Shown piece after piece: positions 9,833 through 19,294 of a DNA stretch of 56,622 bases. The DNA is from Calditrichota bacterium. GTDB taxonomy: Bacteria > Calditrichota > Calditrichia > Calditrichales > Calditrichaceae. Positions within the stretch are counted from its first letter, which is position 1, and every line of letters starts with the position of its first letter. The translations under genes and the position numbers were made by a program. Location of the stretch: positions 1 to 56,622 of the forward strand of contig JAADIP010000152.1 in assembly GCA_013151275.1 (NCBI GenBank), in the 5' to 3' direction. The notes below the pieces were generated by a model. The model had not been told where the DNA came from. It searched no databases and worked only from the letters and a program-made list of their open reading frames with translations.

Positions 9833-10450
9833 ATGCGCATAACAATTCCAAATCAATTAACAATTATAAGAATTATTTTAACGCCGGTTTTCATTGTCCT
9901 GTTTTTGAAAGGCGGACGGTTAAACGTGGCAATCGCCAGCATTGTCTATCTTTTGGCGTCGATTACCGACTGGTACGACGGATATATTGCCCGGCGTTTG
10001 CAGATGATCACCCGCATCGGACAATTCATCGACCCTCTGGCTGATAAAATTCTGGTCTCTTCCGCTTTAGCCGTGTTTGCTCACGAACACTACCTTGAAT
10101 GGTGGATGGTTATTTTAATCATTTCGCGCGATTTTATAATAACCGGTTTGCGCAGCTTCGCGCTTTATATCGGCAAACCGATCATCACTTCGGTTCTGGC
10201 AAAATGGAAAACATTTTTGCAAATGGCTTTTATTTTCGCCCTGTTAATTTATGTCAATATTCCCGGCTTACCCGAAATCAGGCTCGATCGCGTTGAATCT
10301 CCTTATCTTATCTGGACAAGCATCGTTATGTACCTGATAATCGTGTTGACCGTCATAAGCGGGATTCAATATCTGATTGTGAATCGTTCGCATTTTTATG
10401 AACTGGTCAAAAGAACGTTTCATTGGATTATCGGTCTATTCGAAAAATGA
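9833..10450 (+). CDS. pgsA: CDP-diacylglycerol--glycerol-3-phosphate 3-phosphatidyltransferase
   Basis: Transfers the phosphatidyl group from CDP-diacylglycerol to glycerol 3-phosphate, the committed step to phosphatidylglycerol and cardiolipin, in the inner membrane. The 205-residue protein carries the full CDP-alcohol phosphotransferase signature: D46, D49, G50, A53, R54, G63, D67 and D71 (DWYDGYIARR ... GQFIDPLADK). The N-terminal IPNQLTIIRIILTP segment is characteristic of PgsA. Several hydrophobic helices follow. Its stop codon overlaps the ATG at 10447, and the next gene encodes PgpA, which acts on its product. The ribosome-binding site is weak. Confidence 0.93.
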   Translation: MRITIPNQLTIIRIILTPVFIVLFLKGGRLNVAIASIVYLLASITDWYDGYIARRLQMITRIGQFIDPLADKILVSSALAVFAHEHYLEWWMVILIISRDFIITGLRSFALYIGKPIITSVLAKWKTFLQMAFIFALLIYVNIPGLPEIRLDRVESPYLIWTSIVMYLIIVLTVISGIQYLIVNRSHFYELVKRTFHWIIGLFEK

Positions 10451-10461
10451 GGAAGAAAAAT

Positions 10462-10917
10462 ATGCGCAGAATAATGCTTTATGGAATCGGAACCGGTTTA
10501 GGCGCAGGCTATTCGCCGATTGCTCCTGGTACGGCGGGCAGTCTTTTGGCTTTAGTTCTTTTCGCATTATTGCCCGCAGCGTCGGTTGTCTGGCTTCTAA
10601 TTTCGGCTGTTGTTTTTTTTATCGGCGTAAAAATTTCAACATTTATCGAACGGGAAAAAGGAGAAGACCCTTCTTTGGTGGTAATAGATGAAATTGTCGG
10701 GCAGTGGATTGCTTTGTTGTTTTTACCGGCTTATTCTTTGACAGTTTTTGCGGGAGCTTTTTTTCTGTTTCGTCTGTTTGATGTCTGGAAACCGTACCCG
10801 ATTGATCTCTCCCAAAAGCTGAACGGCGGTTGGGGAATCATGGTCGATGACGTTTTAGCCGGAATTTACGCCAACCTTGTTTTGCAGATTGTCCTTCGAT
10901 CGGGATTATTGCCATGA
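10462..10917 (+). CDS. pgpA: phosphatidylglycerophosphatase A
   Basis: Dephosphorylates phosphatidylglycerol phosphate to phosphatidylglycerol, the step after PgsA. The 151-residue membrane protein has the PgpA motifs: an N-terminal GYSPIAPGTAGSL loop, VIDEIVGQW, FRLFDVWKPYP and the C-terminal MVDDVLAG, which supply acidic and basic residues for the metal-dependent active site. I place the start at the ATG at 10462, which has GAGGAAG six bases upstream; the ATG at 10447, which overlaps the pgsA stop, is an alternative adding five residues. The stop TGA overlaps the cinA ATG (ATGA at 10914-10917). Confidence 0.92.
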   Translation: MRRIMLYGIGTGLGAGYSPIAPGTAGSLLALVLFALLPAASVVWLLISAVVFFIGVKISTFIEREKGEDPSLVVIDEIVGQWIALLFLPAYSLTVFAGAFFLFRLFDVWKPYPIDLSQKLNGGWGIMVDDVLAGIYANLVLQIVLRSGLLP

Positions 10918-12163
10918 AAGACATTAACGCGGAAATCATTTCTCCATCGGCAACGAATTATTAGCCGGTATTACGGTAAACACCAACGCCGCTTATATCG
11001 CGCATCAGCTCAACTCGATCGGGATAGAAGTGGAACGGATTACAACGATTCCCGATCGGAATGACGAAATTCTTAAAGCGCTCGAACAGGCGGGTAAAAG
11101 AGCTAAAACGGTCATCTGTACCGGCGGATTGGGACCGACTCCGGATGATATTACCAAACAGGCGCTTTGCGCCTATTTTAACGTAGCCATGGAATTTCAC
11201 GCGGAAGTGTTCGAAGATATTCAGAGATATTTATCGAACCGAAAGATTTCGTTAAATAAGGCGAACCGGGAACAGGCGGTTATTCCTCAATGCGATCGTG
11301 TGCTCAGGAATCACCGCGGAACCGCGCCCGGACTCTATTTTGTTCGCGCCGATACCCATTTTTTCTTTTTACCCGGCGTTCCCGAAGAGGTTCGTCATTT
11401 GATGCGAAAAGATGTTCTGGCAATATTGGCGGAAATATTCGATCTTCGTCCGGTTAAAACCCGTCTTTTGCGCACCACTGGTATTGCCGAATCGCGGTTA
11501 ATCGAAAAGATAAGCGATCTGGTCGAACAAAAGCCGAATATTCGTCTTTCCTTTTTGCCGCGTTTCAGGGGAGTTGATTTACGTTTTACTTTGAACCGGG
11601 ATGATGAAGAAGTCCGCCGTCAATTCGATAATTTCGTCAACGCCGTGAAAGACCGGCTGCAAAAGTACGTCTTTACGGAACTCGAACAGGAACTGGAAGG
11701 TGTTATCGGTGAAATTCTCAAGCAAAAGGGGTACTCGCTTTCGGTGGCGGAAAGTTTTACGGGCGGATTGCTCGGGGATTTGATTACGAATGTTCCCGGC
11801 AGCTCGGAATATTTTTTAGCCGATCTGGTTACTTACAGCAACGAGAGTAAAATTGAGCTTTTGGGCGTAAATCCCGAAACATTAAAAAAATTTGGCGCGG
11901 TAAGCGAGCAAACCGCCGTTGAGATGGTACGAGGCGTGCAAAAGCGGTTTTTAAGCGATTGCGCCATAGCAACCACCGGCATTGCCGGACCCTCCGGCGC
12001 GACTCCGGACAAACCGGTGGGCTTGTGTTACATCGCTGCCCGGGCGGGCGGCAAAGAGCGCGTAAAGGAGTTCCGTTTCGGACATGACCGCATCATGAAT
12101 AAGCGCCGCGGAGCAATTGCCGGGCTGGAACTTCTGCGCAGAATATTGTTGGATATCCGTTAA
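10914..12163 (+). pseudogene. cinA: CinA-family protein with an N-terminal frameshift
   Basis: CinA proteins combine an N-terminal molybdopterin-binding-like (COG1058) domain, an ADP-ribose/NMN-processing module, with a C-terminal nicotinamide-nucleotide amidohydrolase domain. Both are visible, the latter as SVAESFTGGLLGDLITNVPGSS and ATTGIAGPSGATPDKPVG. Translation from the ATG at 10914, which overlaps the pgpA stop, gives MKDINAEIIS and then runs to a stop at 10962. The family continuation IGNELLAGITVNTNAAYIA is in another frame from 10946. Reading TC twice at about 10941-10944 (a 2-base gain) explains this. Without correction the only in-frame starts lie past the first motif (GTG at 11030). 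It is either a real inactivating mutation or a sequencing error; the remaining 400 codons look intact. Confidence 0.85.
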
Positions 12164-12179
12164 ACGGAGCGATAAGAAA

Positions 12180-12739
12180 ATGGAAATTATTCGCAGTTTT
12201 GTAGCCATCGAATTGCCCGCGGATTTAAAGGAGCAGATCGACGCTTACCAAAAGCAATTAAAGCGCTTCTGCAGAAACGTCCGCTGGGTGAACAGCCAAT
12301 CGCTGCACGTAACCTTAAAATTTTTAGGCAATCGAAAGATTTGGTGGAGCGGGTGCGGCAAAATTTGCAGGTTTCGGAAGGAATGTTTAAGCAATTCAAA
12401 ATCACAATCCGAAATTTCGGCGCGTTTCCCGGAAAGCGCAGCCCGCGGGTGTTCTGGTTGGGCGTGGACAGCGAACCTCGTGAATCGCTGTTTGATTTGT
12501 TCGTTTTTATTGAAGACAATTTGCATTCTTTGGGATTCGAAAAAGAAAAACGCCGTTTTTCGCCGCATCTGACGCTGGCTCGCGTGAAAAAGCCCGAAAG
12601 ATTCGACGCATTGTGGAACTTTGCGGAAAAGCATCCCTTTGAACCCTATTCATTTGAAGTAAAAGAGTTTGTTTTGATGCAAAGCTTTTTAAAGCCGGAC
12701 GGAGCTGTGTATAAACCCATCCAAAAATATTCTTTATGA
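12180..12739 (+). pseudogene. thpR: RNA 2',3'-cyclic phosphodiesterase with an internal frameshift
   Basis: Members of the LigT/ThpR family carry two HxTx motifs and open 2',3'-cyclic phosphates on RNA ends. The first half, from the ATG at 12180, reads SFVAIELPADLKEQI, RWVNSQSLHVTLKFLGN. The second half, with VERVRQNLQVSEG and FSPHLTLARVKKPE, lies in another frame and ends at 12739. The frames cross near 12330: restoring one base after GGCAA would join KFLGN to SKDLVERV, just what the family shows. Both catalytic HxTL motifs are present but on different frames. It sits 16 bases after cinA, which also has a frameshift, and 78 bases before recA. Confidence 0.85.
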
Positions 12740-12817
12740 TTTAAAAAGGTTTTTATTTTAAAAAACTGTGAGTATATTTATTGGCGAAGAGACGATAACA
12801 AGGAGAAAAGATCAGCA

Positions 12818-13858
12818 ATGAGTGATAATCAGAATAAAGCGAAGGCTGTGGAAATAGCCGTTTCGCAAATTGAACGGAATTTTGGCAAGGGCGCCATCAT
12901 GCGCCTCGGCGATCGGGTTAAGGTTGATGTGGACGTGATCCCGACGGGTTCGGTTTCATTGGACGCCGCTCTGGGCGTCGGAGGGATTCCCAGAGGCAGA
13001 ATTACGGAGATTTACGGTCCGGAATCTTCGGGAAAAACAACGCTTGCTCTGCACGTCATTGCGGAAGCGCAAAAACGAGGCGGTCTGGCTGCGTTCATCG
13101 ACGCCGAGCACGCTTTGGATCCGGGCTACGCCAAAAAATTGGGTGTGGATACCGTAAACCTGCTTGTCAGTCAGCCCGATAACGGCGAGCAGGCTCTGGA
13201 AATTGTTGAAACCCTGGTGCGCAGCGGAGCTATTGATGTGGTAGTCATCGATTCGGTTGCGGCTCTGGTGCCGAAAGCGGAAATTGAAGGCGAAATGGGA
13301 GATTCGCACATGGGTTTACAAGCCAGGCTGATGTCTCAGGCTCTTCGTAAATTGACCGGTACGGTGAGTAAATCCAACACCAGCGTAGTTTTTATTAACC
13401 AGATTCGCGAAAAGTTGGGCATAATGTTTGGCAATCCGGAAACCACAACCGGCGGTCGGGCGCTGAAATTTTACACTTCCATTCGTCTGGATATCCGGCG
13501 CATCGCCACAATTAAAGTCGGGAACGAAATGGTGGGCAACCGCACCAAGGTGAAAGTGGTCAAAAATAAAATGGCTCCCCCTTTCCGCGACGCCGAATTC
13601 GACATTATGTACGATCAGGGAATTTCCAAAGAAGGCGATGTTCTGGATAAAGCCGTGGAATTTCGAATCGTCCAGAAATCAGGTACCTGGTTCTCCTATA
13701 ATGAAATGCGCCTCGGTCAGGGTCGTGAAAACGCGAAAAACTTTTTGAAAGAGAACCCCGAGGTCTTTCAGGAAATCGAAAAGAAAGTGCGCGTGCAACT
13801 GGGTCTGGATCAGGACAAGAGCAAAGAGAAAGAAGAAGAAAAACCCGCCGCTCCCTGA
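12818..13858 (+). CDS. recA: recombinase RecA
   Basis: ATP-dependent DNA recombinase that forms filaments on single-stranded DNA, exchanges strands and triggers LexA cleavage. The 346 residues are full length. Walker A is GPESSGKTT, Walker B lies in [12 protein letters not shown], and the L2-region [20 protein letters not shown] is typical. The C-terminus ends in the usual acidic, Lys/Glu-rich tail ([13 protein letters not shown]). AAGGAG lies about 12 bases before the ATG. A strong intrinsic terminator follows at 13892-13933, so recX 233 bases downstream may be transcribed mainly by read-through or on its own. No clear SOS box was recognised upstream. Confidence 0.98.
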   Translation: MSDNQNKAKAVEIAVSQIERNFGKGAIMRLGDRVKVDVDVIPTGSVSLDAALGVGGIPRGRITEIYGPESSGKTTLALHVIAEAQKRGGLAAFIDAEHALDPGYAKKLGVDTVNLLVSQPDNGEQALEIVETLVRSGAIDVVVIDSVAALVPKAEIEGEMGDSHMGLQARLMSQALRKLTGTVSKSNTSVVFINQIREKLGIMFGNPETTTGGRALKFYTSIRLDIRRIATIKVGNEMVGNRTKVKVVKNKMAPPFRDAEFDIMYDQGISKEGDVLDKAVEFRIVQKSGTWFSYNEMRLGQGRENAKNFLKENPEVFQEIEKKVRVQLGLDQDKSKEKEEEKPAAP

Positions 13859-13891
13859 AATTCCGCTGTTTTAAATATTCGCAATTTTTCG

Positions 13892-13933
13892 GTCCGTTAA
13901 AAAATCGGGTTTTTGACGGACTGAATTTTTTTG
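13892..13933 (+). terminator. intrinsic terminator after recA
   Basis: A 12-base-pair stem (GTCCGTTAAAAA pairing with TTTTTGACGGAC, one G-U pair) has a six-base loop and is followed by GAATTTTTTT. It lies about 30 bases after the recA stop codon. Confidence 0.85.
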
Positions 13934-14091
13934 CTTTGCTGCGATTTTCTGAAAATGATTAATCCCGCCCGCGGCGCCGACGATGAGCGACCGAAACGGT
14001 TTTCCTCTTGAAATATTTTAACTTTTCCCGTGCTTTTTAAGATCATAATTTGTATTATTCCCGAAGAAGCTTTAAACGGAAAGGGCTGTAA

Positions 14092-14721
14092 GTGGTCATT
14101 ACAAAAATCGAACGGCTTCCGAAATCGCCGGTTCTTTATAATCTGTATTCCGAAGAGTCATTATTGTTTGCCGTCACCGAGGACACGCTGACCCATTTTA
14201 ATCTGCAAAAAGGGATCGAACTTACGGACGAAGAGCTGGAGACAATTTTTGATTACGATCGGGTGCGGCGTTGCGTGCATCAGGCTTTCCGCTATTTGAG
14301 CCGAAGAAATCATTTCGAGGCGGAATTAAAACGTAAACTTTTCAGCAAGGGTTTTAAAGCTGAGATTATCTCCAAAGCTCTTGAGTATCTGAAAGAAAAA
14401 AAATATTTGGACGACCAAAAATTAACGGCGCAATTTGTACGCGAAGCCATTAAATTAAAGCATTACGGACCCATGCTGTTAAAGAAAAAATTATTTGAGC
14501 GGGGCGTTAATTCGGAAGAAATCGAAATCCGCTTAAACGAATTTTATCCTTTTGAAAAACAGGAAGAGATTGCCGGCGAACTGGTTCGAAAAAAATTAAA
14601 ATCATTGCCCGAAAATTTGGGCGTTAAAAAACGGAATCAAAAAATAGCGGCTTTTTTACAACAAAAGGGATTCGGTTGGGACGTGATTAACGCGTTATTG
14701 AGAGAATTACCGGCGGAATAG
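14092..14721 (+). CDS. recX: regulatory protein RecX
   Basis: RecX binds RecA filaments and limits their growth. The 209-residue product is built of three-helix repeats, shown by RRCVHQAFRYLSRRNHFEAELKRKL, with the next repeat KYLDDQKLTAQFVREAIKLKHYG, and a third near the C-terminus (FLQQKGFGWDVINALL). The predicted start is a GTG at 14092. Synteny recA-recX is common and supports the call. The 3' end overlaps the convergent DUF2905 gene by about 15 bases. The N-terminal 60 residues are variable, as usual in this family. Confidence 0.88.
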   Translation: MVITKIERLPKSPVLYNLYSEESLLFAVTEDTLTHFNLQKGIELTDEELETIFDYDRVRRCVHQAFRYLSRRNHFEAELKRKLFSKGFKAEIISKALEYLKEKKYLDDQKLTAQFVREAIKLKHYGPMLLKKKLFERGVNSEEIEIRLNEFYPFEKQEEIAGELVRKKLKSLPENLGVKKRNQKIAAFLQQKGFGWDVINALLRELPAE

Positions 14722-14907
14722 CCATAATACAAAAGAAATCAGGGCGCTTAAAAGCAGCATGCTGGTCAGCGGAAAATAGAGTTTAAAATTCGGCTTGTTG
14801 ACGACGATGTCGCCGGGTAATCTTCCGAACGGAAGCTTGCTCAGATAGGGAAAGAATAATCCCAGTAAAATCAATATCACTCCGCCGTAAATCAAAAGTT
14901 TCCGCAT
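14707..14907 (-). CDS. DUF2905 small membrane protein
   Basis: This 66-residue protein has two membrane helices separated by the conserved loop LPFGRLPGDIVV, the hallmark of the DUF2905 family. The function of the family is unknown. Its 3' end runs convergently into recX with a short overlap. It lies 56 bases downstream of the response-regulator gene on the same strand and could be co-transcribed with it. Confidence 0.85.
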   Translation of the reverse strand: MRKLLIYGGVILILLGLFFPYLSKLPFGRLPGDIVVNKPNFKLYFPLTSMLLLSALISFVLWLFRR

Positions 14908-14963
14908 TTTCCGCCGCCCTTTTTTGATTTCCTTTAAGTTAGATAATTTTTCGGCGTAAAAGG

Positions 14964-15329
14964 TTACCCGGCATCGTCTAACATCTTGTGAAGCCGGTCG
15001 AGCAGATCGGGGTAAAAAATGGGTTTGGGGATAAACCGCTCTCTGTGTTTGGTTAGATGTTCGTCAAAGCCGACCGCGTGACCGGAAATAAAAAGCACGG
15101 GAATCGACTTGTATTCTTCAACGGTCTGCAGCCAGTCGTAAAATTCAAAACCGTTTTCGTCCGGAATGCCGACATCCGTGATAATCAGGCTGATGTGATG
15201 TTTTTTCAGAATCTCGCGAGCCCTGGCGGTGTTGGTGCAGGCGTGAACCTTGAATCCTTCGCGTTCCAAAAAGAGCTTGGCTAAAAGCAGGCTTTGTTTG
15301 TCGTCGTCTATGAATAAAATGTCTTTCAA
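14964..15329 (-). CDS. single-domain response regulator receiver
   Basis: A 121-residue CheY-like receiver domain with no output domain. The acidic pocket is D8-D10, the phospho-acceptor is D52 (ITDVGIPDENG), the switch Ser is S82 (FISGH) and the conserved Lys is K102 (IPKP). The start must be the TTG at 15329, since there is no earlier Met and the sequence begins exactly at the first beta strand; AAAGG lies upstream. No histidine kinase gene is nearby, so its partner must be encoded elsewhere. Confidence 0.9.
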   Translation of the reverse strand: MKDILFIDDDKQSLLLAKLFLEREGFKVHACTNTARAREILKKHHISLIITDVGIPDENGFEFYDWLQTVEEYKSIPVLFISGHAVGFDEHLTKHRERFIPKPIFYPDLLDRLHKMLDDAG

Positions 15330-15544
15330 TTAATAAGCCTTTCGTAAGCGTTGTGAATATTGCCGAGAAGTCAACACTTAATATAGGCAGTTGAAGGGGT
15401 ATTTTTCAATCAAATTTTTAAAAAAAAGAACGCGGACGAATTCTGAAAAAGTGAAACAGGTGAATTTTTTTTGGAAAACATGAAAACCCCGCACATCTCT
15501 TCTTCAATGATCGGGAAGAGGGAGCGCCGAAGAATGCCTGATTA

Positions 15545-15560
15545 ATTCGAACATTCGAAT
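15545..15560. promoter_or_regulatory. inverted repeat, possible operator
   Basis: ATTCGAA-CA-TTCGAAT is a perfect inverted repeat of 7-base arms with a 2-base spacer, lying about 70 bases upstream of the proposed alaS -35 element. It has the size of a dimeric regulator's site. No known regulator is assigned; it does not match the GAAC-N4-GTTC LexA consensus. Confidence 0.35.
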
Positions 15561-15627
15561 GGAAATAAACGTAAATTTATTTTTCGCGACGTCGTTAATA
15601 TTAAATTAAAGGGAGAAACCATTTTTA

Positions 15628-15657
15628 TTGGTAAAAAAGCCGAAATCCTTATATATT
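15628..15657 (+). promoter_or_regulatory. candidate promoter of alaS
   Basis: TTGGTA (15628-15633) and TATATT (15652-15657) are spaced by 18 bases, which fits a housekeeping sigma factor promoter. Transcription would start about 25 bases before the alaS ATG. Confidence 0.4.
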
Positions 15658-15689
15658 TGGCATTTACAGAAAAATAACGGAGAAACACA

Positions 15690-18308
15690 ATGACGGCTAA
15701 TGAAATTCGTCAGCAATTTATTGATTTTTTTGTTTCCAAAGGACATACATTTGTACCCAGCGCTCCGGTCGTTCCCCAGGATGATCCCACGCTGTTGTTT
15801 ACCAATGCGGGAATGAATCAATTTAAGGATATCTTTTTGGGCAAGGGTAAACGCGATTACACCCGTGCGGTCAATTCGCAAAAGTGTATTCGGGTAAGCG
15901 GAAAACACAACGATCTGGAAGAGGTGGGACGCGACACCTATCACCACACATTCTTTGAAATGCTCGGTAATTGGTCGTTTGGCGATTATTACAAAGAAGA
16001 AGCCATTGCCTGGGCTTGGGAGCTGTTGACCAAAGTCTGGAAATTACCCAAAGACAAATTGTTCGCCACGGTGCATCACACCGATGATGAAGCCGCGCGA
16101 ATCTGGAAAGAGGTAACGGACATTGCGCCCGACCGGATATTGATATTCGGGGATAAAGACAATTTTTGGGAAATGGGTCCCACGGGTCCCTGCGGTCCCT
16201 GTTCCGAAATCCACATCGATCTTGGCGCGGAGTTCTGCAATTTAAAGGGGCATGAGCACGATTGCGGAGTTAACGGCGATTGCGGTCGTTACATCGAATT
16301 GTGGAATTTGGTGTTTATTCAGTTTAACCGTGACGAGCAGGGCACGCTTCATCCTTTGCCGGCGCGTCACGTGGATACAGGCGCGGGATTCGAACGTCTT
16401 GTGGCGGTGCTGCAGGGTAAAAAATCCAATTACGATACCGATGTGTTTATGCCGATTATGGAAAAGATCGGCGAGCTGGTGGGACAAAATTATCACCGTT
16501 CGTCGGAACAAATGGCGTTTCGCGTAATAGCCGATCATATCCGCATGCTCACCTTTTCCATCGCCGACGGCGGATTGCCTTCCAACGAGGGAAGGGGGTA
16601 TGTGATGCGACGTATTCTGCGCCGCGCGGCGCGCTACGGACGCAAGTTGAATATGCACGAACCCTTCATGTACAAAATCGTTCCGCGGGTTGTGGAAATA
16701 ATGGGCGACGCCTATCCCGAAATTAAAGAACGCATGGAGCATGTGCAGGCGGTCATTCGGGCTGAAGAGGAACATTTTAATCACACCCTTGACCGCGGAC
16801 TCGAAATTTTCGAAAAAATAAAGAATGAATTAAAAAGCGGAAAACAACTCGTTATTCCCGGGCACGAGGTTTTCCGCCTGTACGATACGTACGGTTTTCC
16901 CGTGGATTTAACCCGCATTTTGGCGGAAGAGCACGGTTTAACGCTCGACATGGCTGGCTTTGAGGAAATGATGGAAGCGCAGCGGCAACGGGCGCGAGCC
17001 GCCTCAAAATTCGTAATGACCGAGGGAGAGCAATCGGGCTGGGTGATTTTGAACGAAGGCAAAGATTCCAAATTTGTCGGTTATGAAGAGCTTGCCATCG
17101 AAACGCACATTATGCGCTATCGCATTACCGAAAACGAAATTCATCTGGTTTTAAAAGAAACGCCGTTTTACGCAGAATCCGGCGGGCAGATAGGCGACAA
17201 GGGAACTATCTCCGGCGAGGGATTCAGGTTAAAAGTGACCGATACGCAGAAAGACGGCGATCGCATTGTTCATATATGCCGACCGTTGCCCGACTTTAAA
17301 CCGAAATCGGACAAGGTGTTAGCGGAGGTTATCTCTTCGGCGAGGCGCAGCACGCAAAAAAATCACACGGCGACTCATTTACTGCATGCCGCGCTCAGAA
17401 CGGTTTTGGGAAACCATGTTACTCAAGCCGGTTCGCTGGTGGAACCCGACCGTCTGCGTTTTGATTTTACCCATTACGAACGTCTTACTTCTGAGCAGGT
17501 GGAAGAGATCGAACGCATTGTGAACCGGAAAATTCAGCAAAACATCCCGCTGGAAATTTCTTTGGAAAAATTTACCGAAGCCAGGAAAAAAGGAGCCATG
17601 GCGCTTTTCGGCGAAAAGTACGGCGATATTGTCCGTACCATTCGAATCGACGATTTCAGTTTTGAATTATGCGGCGGCACGCACGTTAAGTCAACCGGAG
17701 AAATAGGCGCTTTTATTGTTGTGTACGAATCCGGCATTGCCGCCGGAGTGCGCAGAATCGAAGCCGTTACCGGAGAAAAGGCTGTTGAATATATTCAGCA
17801 AAACAAAAAAATCGTTCAGAATCTTGGCGCATTGTTGAATGCCGGCGATCGGGAAATACTTCAAAAAGCGGAGCAACTGTTGCATGAAAAACGCCGCTTG
17901 GAAAAAGAACTTGCGCAGGCTAAAACTGTTTCTTTGCAGGCAGGGGTTGACGATCTGATTAATAAAGCGGAGATCATTAACGGTATCCGCGTTATTGTTC
18001 GGGAAATCCCGAATGTGGAAACGGATCAATTAAAGACCCTTGGCGACAGCATCAGGGAAAAATCTCCGCGAACGGTTGCCTTGCTGATTACCGAGAAAGA
18101 TCAAAAATTAAATTTAGTTTGCGTGGTTAGCGACGATTTGATAAAAGAGAAGAAACTGCATGCCGGTAATCTGGTAAAGGAAGTAGCCCGGCAGGTCGGC
18201 GGCGGAGGCGGCGGGCGTCCGCATTTGGCGACAGCCGGAGGAAAGCAGGTCGAAAATAAAGATAAGGCGATTCGATTTTTTAAGGAACGTTTACTGCAAA
18301 ACCGATAA
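15690..18308 (+). CDS. alaS: alanyl-tRNA synthetase
   Basis: Charges tRNA-Ala with alanine and edits mischarged Ser/Gly. The 872 residues are full length. The class II catalytic core is at the N-terminus (motif 2 region RVSGKHNDLEEVGRDTYHHTFFEMLGNWSFGD). The editing domain has both zinc-site motifs, HTATHLLHAAL and CGGTHVKSTGEIG. The C-terminal C-Ala domain ends with a glycine-rich VGGGGGGRPHLATAGG segment. GGAG sits eight bases before the ATG. galE follows after nine bases and is probably co-transcribed. Confidence 0.98.
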   Translation: MTANEIRQQFIDFFVSKGHTFVPSAPVVPQDDPTLLFTNAGMNQFKDIFLGKGKRDYTRAVNSQKCIRVSGKHNDLEEVGRDTYHHTFFEMLGNWSFGDYYKEEAIAWAWELLTKVWKLPKDKLFATVHHTDDEAARIWKEVTDIAPDRILIFGDKDNFWEMGPTGPCGPCSEIHIDLGAEFCNLKGHEHDCGVNGDCGRYIELWNLVFIQFNRDEQGTLHPLPARHVDTGAGFERLVAVLQGKKSNYDTDVFMPIMEKIGELVGQNYHRSSEQMAFRVIADHIRMLTFSIADGGLPSNEGRGYVMRRILRRAARYGRKLNMHEPFMYKIVPRVVEIMGDAYPEIKERMEHVQAVIRAEEEHFNHTLDRGLEIFEKIKNELKSGKQLVIPGHEVFRLYDTYGFPVDLTRILAEEHGLTLDMAGFEEMMEAQRQRARAASKFVMTEGEQSGWVILNEGKDSKFVGYEELAIETHIMRYRITENEIHLVLKETPFYAESGGQIGDKGTISGEGFRLKVTDTQKDGDRIVHICRPLPDFKPKSDKVLAEVISSARRSTQKNHTATHLLHAALRTVLGNHVTQAGSLVEPDRLRFDFTHYERLTSEQVEEIERIVNRKIQQNIPLEISLEKFTEARKKGAMALFGEKYGDIVRTIRIDDFSFELCGGTHVKSTGEIGAFIVVYESGIAAGVRRIEAVTGEKAVEYIQQNKKIVQNLGALLNAGDREILQKAEQLLHEKRRLEKELAQAKTVSLQAGVDDLINKAEIINGIRVIVREIPNVETDQLKTLGDSIREKSPRTVALLITEKDQKLNLVCVVSDDLIKEKKLHAGNLVKEVARQVGGGGGGRPHLATAGGKQVENKDKAIRFFKERLLQNR

Positions 18309-18317
18309 GGAGCGCAA

Positions 18318-19292
18318 ATGTCTGAAACCTATCGAATTTTAGTGACTGGCGGTGCGGGTTACATCGGCAGCCATGTTGTTCATTACCTTGTGGAATCGGG
18401 ACATCGGGTGATTGTTCTGGATAATCTTTCACTGGGAAGAAAAGAGAATTTACCGCCGGATGCCGAGTTGGTGACAGGCGATGTTTTGAACGATCGGGAT
18501 TTGGAGAAGGTTTTTGAAAAGGGAATCGATGTCGTTTTTCATTTTGCAGCCTGGAAGGCAGCCGGCGAGTCCATGACAAAACCCGACAAATACGGACGCA
18601 ACAACATTTGCGGCTCCATCAACTTGTTAAACGCCTGCCTGACTTATGACGTTAAAAATTTTGTTTTCTCTTCGTCGGCAGCGGTTTACGGAGATCCTCA
18701 ATACCTGCCGGTTGACGAAAGTCATCCTTTAAAACCCGTTAATTACTATGGATACACTAAATTAGCCATTGAAGAAAATTTAAAGTGGTACAGTCAATTA
18801 AAGGGGATTCGTTATGCTGCTCTTCGGTACTTCAACGCCACCGGGTATGATATTAAAGGTCGTGTTAAAGGGAAAGAAAAAAATCCGGCAAATCTTTCGC
18901 CTGTGGTAATGGAAACCATTGCCGGGGTTCGCGACGAAATGCAGGTGTTCGGCAACGACTACGATACTCCGGACGGTACCTGCATCCGCGATTACATTCA
19001 TGTGAACGATCTTGCCGCGGCGCACGCCAAAGCCATGGATTATTTGCTGGAAAAAAAGCAAAATCTGGTGGTGAATTTAGGCACGGGCAAGGGACACACG
19101 GTTTTGGAGGTCATCAAAGCGGCGCAGCGGGTGAGCGGAAAAAAGGTAAATTATCGTATTACCGGTCGGCGTGCGGGCGATCCTCCCGAATTGGTTGCCA
19201 GTTGTGATTTGGCTTATAAATTATTAGGGTGGAAAGCGAAATATTCCGATCTGGAAACGATTTTCGGCTCCATGCTGCCGGTTTATCTTTGA
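18318..19292 (+). CDS. galE: UDP-glucose 4-epimerase
   Basis: NAD-dependent interconversion of UDP-glucose and UDP-galactose, an extended short-chain dehydrogenase. The Rossmann motif TGGAGYIGSH is at residues 10-19, the catalytic Ser lies in FSSSAAVYG and the YxxxK pair in NYYGYTK. RDYIHVNDLA and NLGTGKGHTVLEV near the C-terminus are characteristic of GalE. Length (324) is normal. AAGGAG precedes the ATG, nine bases after the alaS stop. The product could feed cell-surface polysaccharides; no such genes are adjacent. Confidence 0.93.
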   Translation: MSETYRILVTGGAGYIGSHVVHYLVESGHRVIVLDNLSLGRKENLPPDAELVTGDVLNDRDLEKVFEKGIDVVFHFAAWKAAGESMTKPDKYGRNNICGSINLLNACLTYDVKNFVFSSSAAVYGDPQYLPVDESHPLKPVNYYGYTKLAIEENLKWYSQLKGIRYAALRYFNATGYDIKGRVKGKEKNPANLSPVVMETIAGVRDEMQVFGNDYDTPDGTCIRDYIHVNDLAAAHAKAMDYLLEKKQNLVVNLGTGKGHTVLEVIKAAQRVSGKKVNYRITGRRAGDPPELVASCDLAYKLLGWKAKYSDLETIFGSMLPVYL

Positions 19293-19294
19293 CA

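Larger units (their letters stand above)
15330..15689. other. 360-base divergent intergenic region upstream of alaS
   Basis: AT-rich, with no gene. It holds a perfect 16-base palindrome-like inverted repeat at 15545-15560 and a plausible promoter at 15628-15657, both described separately. No T-box leader was recognised. Confidence 0.6.

Noticed and set aside
15545-15560. LexA (SOS) box
   Set aside because: The palindrome lacks the GAAC-N4-GTTC spacing, and none of the neighbouring genes is an SOS gene.
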